A stretch of DNA of 64,000 nt from Takashimella koratensis. Lineage: Eukaryota > Basidiomycota > Tremellomycetes > Trichosporonales > Tetragoniomycetaceae. The translations under genes were made by a program, and so were the position numbers. The stretch covers positions 1,200,201-1,264,200 of the forward strand of contig BCKT01000004.1 of NCBI GenBank assembly GCA_003116875.1, given 5' to 3'. The notes beneath the pieces were generated by a model. The model was not told the origin of the DNA. It worked only from the letters and a program-made list of their open reading frames with translations, and searched no databases. Shown here piece by piece: positions 1-10,281 of the stretch (within the stretch, counting starts at the first letter, position 1; each line of letters opens with the position of its first letter).

Positions 1-41
1 ACTACTACTACATCATACGAGATCAGAACTGCTACTGCTAC

Positions 42-76
<35 letters not shown>

Positions 77-110
77 ACGGCGGCGGCGGCGGTGGTAGTG
101 GTGGTGGTAT
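1..110. repeat. GCT/GGC trinucleotide microsatellite
   Basis: About a dozen consecutive GCT units followed by GGC and GGT units. It lies just beyond the stop codon of the minus-strand hydrolase gene (stop at 147), so it would fall in that gene's 3' UTR or just downstream. It gives spurious open frames on the plus strand. Confidence 0.85.
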
Positions 111-146
111 TGGTAGGGTATACAAACCGAACATTCGTGCCCCGCA

Positions 147-3100
147 TTACGCCTCGTCATCCGACTGAACCGCCGAATCCGTCTCTCCCATTCCAAAAGT
201 CGCTTCCACCCTTCGTCTCCTCATCAACTCTGCTTCCGTCACATTCCCAACTTGTGGAGTTCCGAACCCTGCTGCGGCAAGTGCGGGGCTCGCAGCTCTC
301 GCACCAGCCACGGCCGCAGCGACGAGCGAGTTTGTCTGCCTGAGTGATGCTGGAGTGGGCGCGAGCCCTCCTGTTCCGCCATGTCCAGAACCCGAGACGC
401 CCGGCCCAACAGAGGCGGTACCGCTTGGACCCGCGCCGCTGGGTCCTTCATAACCCGGATGAGGGTGGGAGTGTTGGTGTCCGAAATGAGGGCGACCCGA
501 ACCTCGATGCGGCCACTCACGCGGTGTCCCTGCTCCCGCTGGAGCCGAGGCCGCACCGCCTCCTGCTGTCGAGGCACCACGAGACCCGGAGAAGAACGCA
601 AACGCTCCCGATCCTTTAGGCGGGGGCACTGGTGTCCCCAGCACCCTTGTACCGAGCGGCGGGGTACGCACGATCATTGCCTCCCCTGACGAACCGGTCT
701 CGTCAGCATCAAACTTTGGCGCCGAGGTCGACCGGTGCAACTCCAGGGTCTCCTTCGACGGCCGCCTCGGGACAGGGTTGAATCGCGACGGCGGCGGGGT
801 GCGGCGTTTCGTCTTGGGCGTGAACGTGAGGACACCTTCGGAGGAATCTTCGTCGTCGCCTGCTGCGTCGGGTGCGAGGGCGCCGCCGAGGTCGGCACCG
901 CCCAGGGGTTTCCCGCTCGGCGTCTGGGCGTACTCCCTACCCGGCCGGACGTGGGTCGACGTCGGCACTGGCGGACCCACTTCCGCGGTAGGGGAGAGCA
1001 TCACCGGGGCACCGGGCGAGAACGCCGCTCGTGCTGCCGCGTGAGCCGCTGCGATATCTTGGATATCTCGCTCGATGATTCGGGCTCTCTCAAACGACTC
1101 GTCGATCCAATCTGCCATCTCAAGGAGTACCGGTTGCACCTCACGCATGAGCGAAGTCATCTGCATGAACCCGTGTCCCCAACCCTCGATGATCCGCATC
1201 TGCACCCAATCGTCGTCCGTCTCCCGCAAGATATGATCGGGAAGGTGCTGCGGCTGCTGTTGTTGCTGCTGTTGTGGCGACGGCTGGGTTCCAGTCATAC
1301 GTAGGGACTCGCCATACTTTGCGCTCCGGTTGGTCGAGGACGTTGATTCGGCGTGGGCCCGACGAGATCGTTTCGCTTCTCGGATCTTGCCAGCGAGGAT
1401 CACCGTGTCGTCCACAAACGGATCTCGTTCCCCGCAGATAAGGTAGACGGGCGGGAAGTGGGCCAGGTTCTCGGGCGGGGAAAGGATTGGCGAAACGTAA
1501 TAATCCGTCTCAAAGTCGGGACATCGTCTAGGACCTATATAGAGAATAGCCATGGCGCGCATCTACCCAAATCAGCTATTGCAGTTTGATATCACTCACC
1601 ATAGTTGGCGAGATGATTCGATCTTGAAAGTAACCAACTCGACTCGTCATTGTCAACCTCGTCCCAATCGGTGCTTTCTTCTTCTTCACCACCATATCCT
1701 CCACCTCTTCCTCGTCCTCTGTCCTGCCTGCGACCTGACCCGCGCCCAACATCTTTGACTCGTCATTCTCCATCGGGAGAGGCGACGCCGTCTTGCTACT
1801 CATAAACGACAACTCCTTGTATTCAATCTTGGGCGTCTTGACTCTTTCACGTAGCGACTTGTCTGCTTCACGTCTGTTATCTGGTTCACGCTGACCGACC
1901 TGGACATCGTGTTCATCCTCTTCAGAGTCGGAGGGCTCAGAGACATTGTCGTCAGCTGCGGATTCGTCCTCGGTCGTTGTTCCCGGTGTGAGCCAAGTTG
2001 CGATCTTGGTCGACATGACGCGTGGTAATGATCGGGTCCAGCCGGACACTGATGGGCTTTGAGGTTGACTCTGGTAACCTGCTTGTTGTTGTTGAAGCGA
2101 TTTTTCTTCGGTCGGGGTCATGAGCAGCCCCGCGCCGACGCTTCGGCTTATCGTATCCGTCATATTTTTATGTGAGATTGATCCGGGGCGGATCGCCGAC
2201 CTCTTCCTCTTCTTCGCAACGTCATCGACAACGCTCAGTGGCGATTTGTGTCGCATATGGTCTTTTCCATGGACCATGCCGGGGATATGCATCTCCGACT
2301 GCTCGGTACGGAGTACCCGCAGGTTCGCTGGAGACATCCACGAGGTGTAGTTGAAATCGAGCGCAGGGTAGGCGAGGATGATGGCGACAGGTCGTGGGAT
2401 TCTAGTCTTCTTATATTCCAAGATCCGGTTCATAATCGTTGTGCAGATATTACCCCCCGCCGAGTCGCCAGTGAGGACGATCGCGAGTTCACCGCTCTCG
2501 ATACCGATGCAGCGACCTTTGGTCTCGACCAGTGTCCGGTACGCGTCAAACCCTTCTTCAATCGCCCACGGGTATGGGTCTGCCTTGTCAGCAAGGTCAG
2601 AAAAGTGTCCCTCACATTCTGGAGCTTTGCCGTAGTCGATGCCCAGTACGGGTTTGCCAGTCCGCTTTGCCCATGTTCTCAACCTCTCTTCGTGACAGTC
2701 GGGACCCATGGCGATGAACCCGCCTCCGGGGAAATCGACCACCAGCTCAGTCGCCTTGACGAGATCTGCCTCGCGCCCGGCAAAGAAGAGCATCGCTTTG
2801 ACTGGGGCGAGGTTTGCGCGTGACGAGTGGGTAGGCCGGGGGATGGTCAGATGGCGAATGATAGGTAAACTTGGTCGATGTAGCGCGGTAAACAATCGAA
2901 TCTGTTGATGTCAGAGACGAACGAGCTTGGGCAAGGTGTACTCACATATGGGTTATTGGTCTTCTCCCATGTCACTCTCAACATCTCGACAGTGCAGAGT
3001 GCTCGGAATCGTCGCAGCTGAACCTCGGAGTCAGGCTAAACCCGCCGTTGAGTTCAGAACAAAACTCACCACGTCGTCCCCTTCGTTTGCCCAAACAAGG

Positions 3101-3850
3101 TAATACCCGCTAAGCAAGACGCTGACAATATCTTTTAGCCACGTTGGGCGGATCGTCATTGCGGACGCGAAACCAGCGTCAAACGCGGTGTTGACGTAGG
3201 TAGCGCGGTAGTATGATCGAGAATACTGAGACGAGTCAGCTGGGCCGTGACTGGTGAGTTTAAGCAACTGCGATGAGACCAGACCTCACCATATTTGACA
3301 AAGGCTCGGGAGCTGGGAAGATGGTCAGATCTTTCGTACGCCTTGACACGCGCAGACGGAGCCAGCTCACCTCCAATTCCAAACAGGTCGTCCAAGTGCC
3401 GCACGGCATAGAGGATCGTCATGGTCCCAAGGATCAATTGGTACGGGCTGAAATGTTCTGCTCGACCGATAAGCGTCAGCGTCGTCTTTGACTTTATCAT
3501 CGATTCACTCTTCGCAGCAACCATTACTCACTAAGTCTCTGGTTGATACTCCAGATCAAACCCGCTCTCCTTCTTCTACCAACCAACGAAGACCACATCC
3601 TGCTCCCTGCCCATTTCCCACCTCCCTTGGTCCCCCATTTCCCGGCCGCGGCACCTAATACACCGGTAACCGCTGCTCCTGCTCCGGGCCCCAGAACCGA
3701 CGCGACCGTGCGCGCGGACGCCGACGAGGCAGACGAGGATCGGTAAGCCCCCTCGCCCCGGTACAGCCTCCATACCCAGAAGAAAAGAACGAGGAAGATT
3801 TGGGTCCGGCGCACGACGCGTGAAGGTCGACCCAAGATATGGTCGATCAT
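147..3850 (-). CDS. HSL-type alpha/beta hydrolase (lipase/esterase), multi-exon
   Basis: Carboxylester hydrolase of the hormone-sensitive-lipase type, probably acting on acylglycerols or steryl esters at ER or lipid-droplet membranes (family inference). The start at 3850 opens with MIDHILGRPSRVV and a hydrophobic stretch (FLVLFFWVWRLY) that could anchor it to membrane. At least six exons join by frame: about 3850-3536, two short exons near 3450-3285, 3230-3070, 3025-2945, 2895-1606 and 1588-147. Visible motifs are PGGGF (oxyanion region), nucleophile GDSAGG, the fungal signature MRAMAILYIGP, acid-bearing GERDPFVDD and the catalytic histidine in GWGHGF. A roughly 170-residue low-complexity, Ser/acidic insert and a long Pro/Ser/Gly-rich tail with a polyQ run make it much longer than typical esterases. 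The family's oxyanion HGG is PGG here. Sure of family; substrate unknown. Confidence 0.88.
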
Positions 3851-5505
3851 GCCGCGAGAACAATGCGTTTAAAGATCGCGAACAGAGGCCATATGTGAAG
3901 GGGAGAAGGAGTGGTGGTGGGGAGTGGAAATGTGGTTTGGAAGAGAGGAGTGGTGAGGTGATGAAGAAAAGAACACTGGGTGAAGAACAATGAATAGAGT
4001 AATAGAATGAATGAATGAATGGTTAAAGTTGGAACCTGGAGCGAGTGCTGGCTGAACTAGTGGTCGAGTTGCCGTCAAGTTCACCTTCCAGTGGCAAACA
4101 GTCCAGCCAGAAGAGCGTTGAGCGAGAGAGGTTGCGATGGTGGTGGTGATGCGCGACGAGTGATGCAAGATAACGGGTGTTGTAGGGCGCGAGGGGCGCG
4201 AGACGCAAGAGAAGTTCGAGGTGTTGGAGGTTACAGAAAACCGATACAACCAAAGTTTGAAACGCGGGGAGTGCGGGGTTGATTTGAACAGGGAGGGGCT
4301 TGGAGGGTCGGGGGTGAGGTATGAGGGACGAGTAAGAAAGAGAGACTTGGTGGAGGTGAAGATGTGTAGTGAATGCGAAAGAGAGACGAGATAGGACGGG
4401 GAGGATGTGAGGTGGAAAAAAATAACGACGAAATCCACGCGTGGAGACGTCAGCCGGGAGCCAGCCGGCGGGAACGCAGATCAGGCGCCTGGGTCGTGGA
4501 TCGCAGTTGGCGGCGGGCGGCGGGCACCGGGCAGCGGGCAGTCTAACTCTCTCGCGAGGAGGGTCGGAGCAGAGTGGGACGTGCGTGGGTATTTGGCCGC
4601 TTGGACTAACGGTGTGTTTTTTTTTATTCTCCCTCGTTTTGACGTTTGACGTTTTTGTGTTCGTATGACGACAGGAACGAGGAGAAAAGAGGGAAGCCAA
4701 GAGGTAGAAGGGAGCAAGGGAGAGAAGAGAGAAGAGAGTAGAGAGAAGAGAGAAGAGAGAAGAGAGAAGAGAGAAGAGAGAAGAGAGGAAAGGGGGAGAG
4801 GGGGATGGTTGCGTTGGTGGTTTGGCGCTTTGACCTTTGACGAGAAGGGCAGGTCAAGGCAGGTGTGGCCGGGTGGATGAGTGGGTGGATGGCAAAGGAC
4901 AATGGAATGGACTGGCTTCTCGTACCGGTCTCGAGTCTGCCGGTCCTTGACGGCCGTCGTGTCCTGCTGTGCTTGGTGTGGGCGAGCTTGGCTGCAGTAG
5001 GCTGGGTGCACGGTCTGGACTCTGGACTCTGGTGGTGACTAGTTGTCCCGGTTAAACACCGCCCGTTATCCATGCCTGCCTGGGGTGGAATGCCTCATGC
5101 GGAAAAAACAGCCTACCTCCGGCAACCATCGACCGTGGCGAACTTCCATCCATCCTCTGGAAGGTAGTCGTCGACTTAACCAACCAAACACCGCGCCCGC
5201 GTCGTAGAGCATGCCAACAATGCGAAGCCCATCTGATGAGCGACCCAACTTGAGGGGAAAGGGATACATAGCCATTCAAGGAGGTGGGGCGTAAAAGGGA
5301 AGGTGAGGATCAGGTCCGGAATCTATATCACAGGAAACAGGAAATTGCAGTCGAATCATTGCGCAACGTGAATACGGGAACGAGAACTGGGGTTTTCAGT
5401 ATCAAAAGGGATTCAAAGGGGAACAGGAGACTACGATCAAGAGTCTATATCATTCAGGCGTATGTCTGCGTAGGGTAGAGGAAGGACGCGTTCATATCGA
5501 CACGA
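3851..5505. other. Intergenic region upstream of the hydrolase, with a GAGAGAA tract
   Basis: No convincing gene. Open frames here are low-complexity (Ser/Leu or Arg/Glu repeats) and lack splice-linked partners. It contains the hydrolase 5' flank and the 3' flank of the perilipin-like gene. Confidence 0.6.
4722..4798. repeat. Polypurine (AGAGAAG)n microsatellite
   Basis: A nearly uninterrupted run of AGAGAAG units, all purine on the plus strand. On the minus strand it would be a TCTCTTC polypyrimidine tract about 0.9 kb upstream of the hydrolase start. Such tracts are common in fungal promoters; function not shown. Confidence 0.85.
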
Positions 5506-6696
5506 TTACTTGCTGACGGCGTCGTCGACCTGGGCGACGACACCCTCGGCCTCCTCCTGGGCCTTCTTCTGTTCAACGTTAGCTTTACTTGACCTGAATA
5601 CATCCTAGCTGACTCACCTTGGCACCGAGAACGTATTGGTAGATCTCGTCGACGACAGGCTTGACCTGGTCCTAGGTGGAGTCAGCTCCACTCCCTCCAC
5701 TCAAACTCAGAATCACTCACAAGGACGTAGGCACCGAGCTTGTTCGACTTCTCCTGGATGGAGGATTCTTTGGAAAGGACAATGTCCTTGACATCGGCAG
5801 TAACCTTCTGGACACCCTGTGGCTCTGTCAGCCTCGTGCAAACTAACCGACCCAAACAACTTCTCCACTCACGTCGATGAGAGTGCCGGGGAGGTGGGCA
5901 CCCTGGTCAGCGAGCGAACGGAGCTGCTCGAGCAGAGCATGCGAGTACTCTTGCGACGACTGGATGGTAGCAGCCGCGCGTGCACCGAGCGCCGAGTTGA
6001 TCTGCGCAGTCTTGTTGATCACGTCCTGAACGACAGGCTGGGCGTTCTGGAAGAGCGGGGCGAGGCGCTAAGGCGTGTCAGTCGGCTGCAAGGATGTGTT
6101 GTAGGGAATGGGTCGACTCACCGCGTCGTAGACAGCCTTGGCCTGCTTGACGCCGACGAGGTCCTCGGTGGGGGTCTTGAAGGGATCTGGGGCGCGTCAG
6201 CAGGATTGCAAGGCACGCCAGGAGGAAAGGGCAAGGACATACAGGGGAAGGTCGCCTCGGCGCGGTCGACGACGGCAACGGCGAGGCCATCAGCAGACTC
6301 GAGAATGGGTTTGGTCCTGGTGATGACAGGGGAGGCAATGTCGTAGGACTCTACGGCGGGTTAGCAACGTCATGCTGCGGCAATAAGAACTCACTCGTGG
6401 CGAGGCCGAGCGCGGTCTGGTAGAGGGACGCGGTGAGGTGGGTAGAGTTGATGAGGCTCCTGCAGGTGTGTCAGCAGGGGACGCCATACCAGCCAGCTGG
6501 GAAGGGAGACGTACTGGGCGTAGGCGACCGAGTCGTGGACGACGGGAACGCTGTCGAGGCGGTCGACGATCTTGAAGTCTGGCGAAAGTCAGCGCTGAAC
6601 TGATCTACGCGCTGAGGGGATTGAGGAATGCGGGGGGCCGATTGCGCAAAGGAGACACTTACGGAGGTCACCGTTGGGCTGGGCAGTAGCGGCCAT
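5506..6696 (-). CDS. Perilipin (PAT family)-like lipid-droplet protein
   Basis: Lipid-droplet coat protein of the perilipin family (fungal relatives: Pln1/Pet10, MPL1/CAP20, Ldp1), expected to coat triacylglycerol droplets and restrain lipolysis. The start at 6696 reads MAATAQPNGDL. About eight small exons follow on the minus strand, giving in order FKIVDRLDSVPVVHDSVAYAQ, SLINSTHLTASLYQTALGLA, an SPVITRTKPILESADGLAV segment, AEATFPYPFKTPTEDLVG, and an Ala-rich amphipathic region ending DDAVSK. The pattern of alternating small residues, TKPIL then FPYPFKTPTE, matches the N-terminal PAT domain and the 11-mer-like helices. The estimated product is about 260 aa. It lies beside a lipase-like gene on the same strand, which suggests related roles but not an operon. 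No membrane segment, as expected. Family is inferred from pattern only. Confidence 0.8.
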
Positions 6697-8923
6697 TGTG
6701 CTTGGATTGACGGAGGCTGAGTGTAACGCGGAAAGGGAAGATTAGGTGAGCACGGTTGGCTAGAGACGGGTGGCAAAGTTCTATGTGGAGAGGATGGAGG
6801 GATGAGAGGAGTGCAAAGTGGAGATACGAAAGGAAGTGTGGGGTGGCTGGGTGGTGGTGGTGGTAGTGACGAGTCGAGTGGAGCACGAGTGGGAAGTGGG
6901 AGGAGAGGTTGGTGGGAAGTGGGAAGGGCAGAGGGGAGGGGAGGGTGAGAGGGGGAGGGAGAGGGGCCCAGTGAGAGTCGGTGCGTCCCGCGGGGGGCCA
7001 AGCGGGTTCCTTGTGTCTTTTGGTTTCTATGGTCGAAGGAAGGTGGGATGGAGGTGGGTTGCGGAGACAGGTCGGAGAAAAGGCAAGGGAGGAGGGAGGA
7101 GGGAGGAGGGAGGAAGAGGAGGGAGAGAGAGAGAGAAGAGACGCGCACGGGGCGTGTGGAATGAATACCAGGTACTGCTAGTCGCGAGGTGGGGGAGGGA
7201 GGTGGGAGGTGGAAGGTGGAAGGTGGGTGTGAATGAGGTTGGAGGGGGATGAGTATAGAGAGCGATCGTGTCGACTTACGTTGAAGACGTCAGTGAGGAA
7301 TGCGGATGACCGGGTGGGCGTTGTACAGGTGATGGATGGCCAACGACGAAGTGTGGTATGCGGGGATGCAAGTGGTGGTTGGCGTTACGAGAGGGTGGTG
7401 AGTGAAGAGGAGGAAAGAGGAAAGATAACGCTGCGAGTGGGGTGGGGGTTGGTGGTGGTGTTGGTGGGTGGTGTTGAAAGTACAAGCAGCCAAGACGTGC
7501 GTCGACCGTGTGTGTCTGTTTGCCGTGTGTAGCTGTGTGCGTGGATGGGTGGTGGGTCGAGGTTGGAGAAGAGAGAAGAGTACGTTGTCTGCGCGTGGTA
7601 CTATACTGCAGCCGCAGAGATAAAGCAAATAGTCCCGATGGAAACAGAGTACGACGCTCTCTCCTGCTTGCCTTTACTCGTCACGAATCGAATCACGACA
7701 TGCAAGCCAACTGGCGTACTACCCTCTGCTCCTCATCGGCACCGTTCCTCGAACAAGCATGCCATCAATCTCCTTGCCTCGCGTCCGAGTCGTGCTTGTC
7801 TCCATCCACATCTCCATCCACATCCTCACACACTCACCATTCTCCATTGTCCACCACGACCCAGAGCCGCTAGTATGACGCGGATGGGCCATCCCCGACC
7901 CACGTTTCCCTGACTGGCCCTTCGTATCTCTCCTCTCCTCTCCCTCTCGTCCCCTGGCCCTTGCCCCTCCTTGCCTTTCCTGGAATGCAATGTCTCCGAT
8001 AAAATCATAATTACTGGCCTCCTCTCCTTCCTTGCCTCCTCTCACCTCGCCTCTTTGCTTTGCTTGATTACACTGCGCCCGTCATCCCTACCGCCGCTGT
8101 AGACAAAACCACTAAACAACCCCCATCCTGAGTGCCTCTCTACCATGATGGATTATTTCTTTCCCACGCCCTTGTTCTAGCTGCGTTTCTCACGATATCC
8201 GCGATCCGCACCGCACAGCCATCGCCAGCTTGCCCTGGCCCATGGCCCCTTGGCCCCTCCCTCCCTCCTTCCTTCTCTGGCTTGTTGGTCTTGCCTCTCC
8301 CCACCCGACTCCCCCACCTTTGCAGCTACCACCAGCTCCCGCAGTCGGTGCCATTCCCAGTCGGCGGTAGGATCTGGATGATGCCGATGACAACTGCCAA
8401 CGTGTACGTCGACGTTGACGTGCCTATGTCCTATATACTGCGATGACACACACTGCTGCATGACAAGAATACACACTTGCTCCTCTGTCGCAGTTACATT
8501 CTCCACGTAGCCAGGGGCGTGCACATGTATGGAACTCTGCCAACTATGTATCCTCTGGGATCAGCAACAACGTGCTCTCCTACCTGCCTGTCCTACTGTT
8601 GCCACCCACCGACCAGGCTGCCCCCGACTCCCCCGCTCACCCTGCAGGAAAACGTGACAGCGTCGTACACCCCACGGGGGCAAACTTTGATTCCCAATGG
8701 CAAAATGGCCCTGACAACCACGACAGCGACAGGGCTAGGGTAGGGTAGGGTAGGGTAGGGAACAACCCAGTCCATTGCACCATCCCTTGATGCATCCGCG
8801 TCTCCACCGTGGGAAGGTGAGAGGTGCAAAAAGTCTGAAATTTCGGACCGAACGTGGTCAACAACAGCGACAGCACTGGTCGATCACCTTGCCCATACCT
8901 CGATCGCACACATCTCCCTAGCC
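6697..8923. other. Long intergenic region between divergent genes
   Basis: A 2.2-kb divergent promoter region between the perilipin-like gene (-) and the 8924 gene (+). It holds purine-rich tracts (about 6890-7140, GGAGG-type units) and a pyrimidine-rich segment (7920-8050). Splice-like signals near 7275 on the minus strand could mark a 5' UTR intron of the perilipin-like gene. I see no protein-coding exon. Confidence 0.5.
8731..8760. repeat. Short (TAGGG)n run
   Basis: Five tandem GGGTA units. It is telomere-like in composition but short and internal, so read as a simple repeat. Confidence 0.8.
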
Positions 8924-10153
8924 ATGACGACGCTGTTCCGCCTCTCGGCTCCTGGGCCATCCCGTCTTGGCCTTTGCTCATTCTCCAGCTCGATCCCCTT
9001 CTCTGCTACTCGTCCAGCTGCTCGAGCTCTCCCCAAACGAGTCTCCAAACCCACCACCACATCTACCTCTTCCTCCCCTTCTCCCATATCACCCTCTTCC
9101 CCTTCCCCATCCACCTCACCCACCTCACCCACCTCACCCACCTCACCCTCCTCTCCGTCCTTACCCATACCGCTTCCCAACGCCCATGTCCGATCCAAGT
9201 CCAAGCTCCTCTCCGACTCTGAATGGCCATGGCGCCGCGTATCCACTTCTAACCCGGGCCTGATCATCGAAGAACGAGTCATCTATTCGCGCCCGACCAC
9301 GCTCAGACCGAGGATGTTCTGGGTCTCGGGTCTGGCCATCGTCGCGGCCTGTACGGCTTACATGTCGATCCCGACCCTGGAGACGATCAACGAGCGGTTG
9401 AGGAAAAACGGACATGAAGAGATGGAGGAGCTGTAAGTGGTTCTGTATCTGTGTGGGCCTGCTTCTCCCCTTCCCTTCTCTATCTGGTAATTTCTCCCCA
9501 TCTTCACTCGAGACGATAGCGACGTGAACATCAATAGCGTGATCTCTGACATGATCAGGTCATATTTCGGGGTCAAGAGCAGTAACATTCAACGTGCCAT
9601 CTCTGTCATAATGATAACCGGTGTTCCCATAGCCTTTGCCTACGGCTCGTACCTCCTCACCCGACAAATCTCGCGTCTCGTACAAGTCCGACGCAGGTCA
9701 GTGGACGCCCCAACTTCCGCGGCGACTCAGTCGGTGCTCGTCTCGAATAGGCTGCACGCGATGATGGCGGGTCCCATGGCGCCCCTGGGTAAGCCGAGGG
9801 AGGTACCCAGTCGCGCAGTGGAGGTGTTTAGGGATGTACAGGCTGGAGAAAAAGGAAGGGATTCGGATCGTAAGTCTCTCGAAGAATGGTGGAGATAAGG
9901 GTCAGGCTGGTTTCTGGATAAAAAGTCAAAGAGATGGGCATGTGCTGACATCCTCTTAGTCGTCATCGTCTCGGGCCTCCGAGTCAAAATCACCGACTCT
10001 TCCAATTCCCTCGTCCACAAATTACTCGACAGATCGGTGTACTACCTCAACTTCAAAGACGAGGCTATCCTCCACTTACCCGACGTCGAGGTCGTCTTAT
10101 CGGTCGATCGAATTCAGACGGCTTTCGGTCCAATCCAGCGCCACTCATCATGA
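8924..10153 (+). CDS. Two-TM protein, probable mitochondrial inner membrane
   Basis: Unrecognised protein with three exons (8924-9432, 9520-9869, 9960-10153) joined in frame, about 350 aa. The N-terminus is Ser/Arg-rich without acids for about 40 residues (MTTLFRLSAPGPSRLG...), typical of a mitochondrial presequence. A Pro/Ser/Thr run follows (TSPTSPTSPTSP from a 9-bp tandem repeat). Two hydrophobic segments, MFWVSGLAIVAACTAYM and AISVIMITGVPIAFAYGSYL, form a hairpin separated by about 50 residues. The soluble C-terminal part is beta-rich (VIVSGLRVKITDSS). The layout, with a short VIYSRP stretch before TM1, recalls the TMEM70/TMEM186/TMEM223 group of assembly factors, but this is weak. It ends 128 bp from the convergent KRE5 gene. 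Confidence 0.7.
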
Positions 10154-10281
10154 TTGAAACGAGGATGGAGTAAATCGGTCACTTGTCGGAAGTGGGTGGT
10201 TCTCTTTGCATATCTTGGGTAAATTGATACTTGACTCGGTTGGACATTGCATGCATTGCTTTTGGGTTCTCTTTGGACAGA

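Noticed and set aside
1552..1758. Plus-strand short frames over the hydrolase
   Set aside because: Shadows of a minus-strand gene with catalytic motifs and correct splice sites.
4023..5073. Several Ser/Leu/Pro-rich minus-strand open frames
   Set aside because: They derive from the purine tract and biased composition; no splice-connected continuation or family motif.
8731..8760. TAGGG repeats as an internal telomere or chromosome end
   Set aside because: Only about five units, flanked by ordinary gene-rich sequence on both sides.
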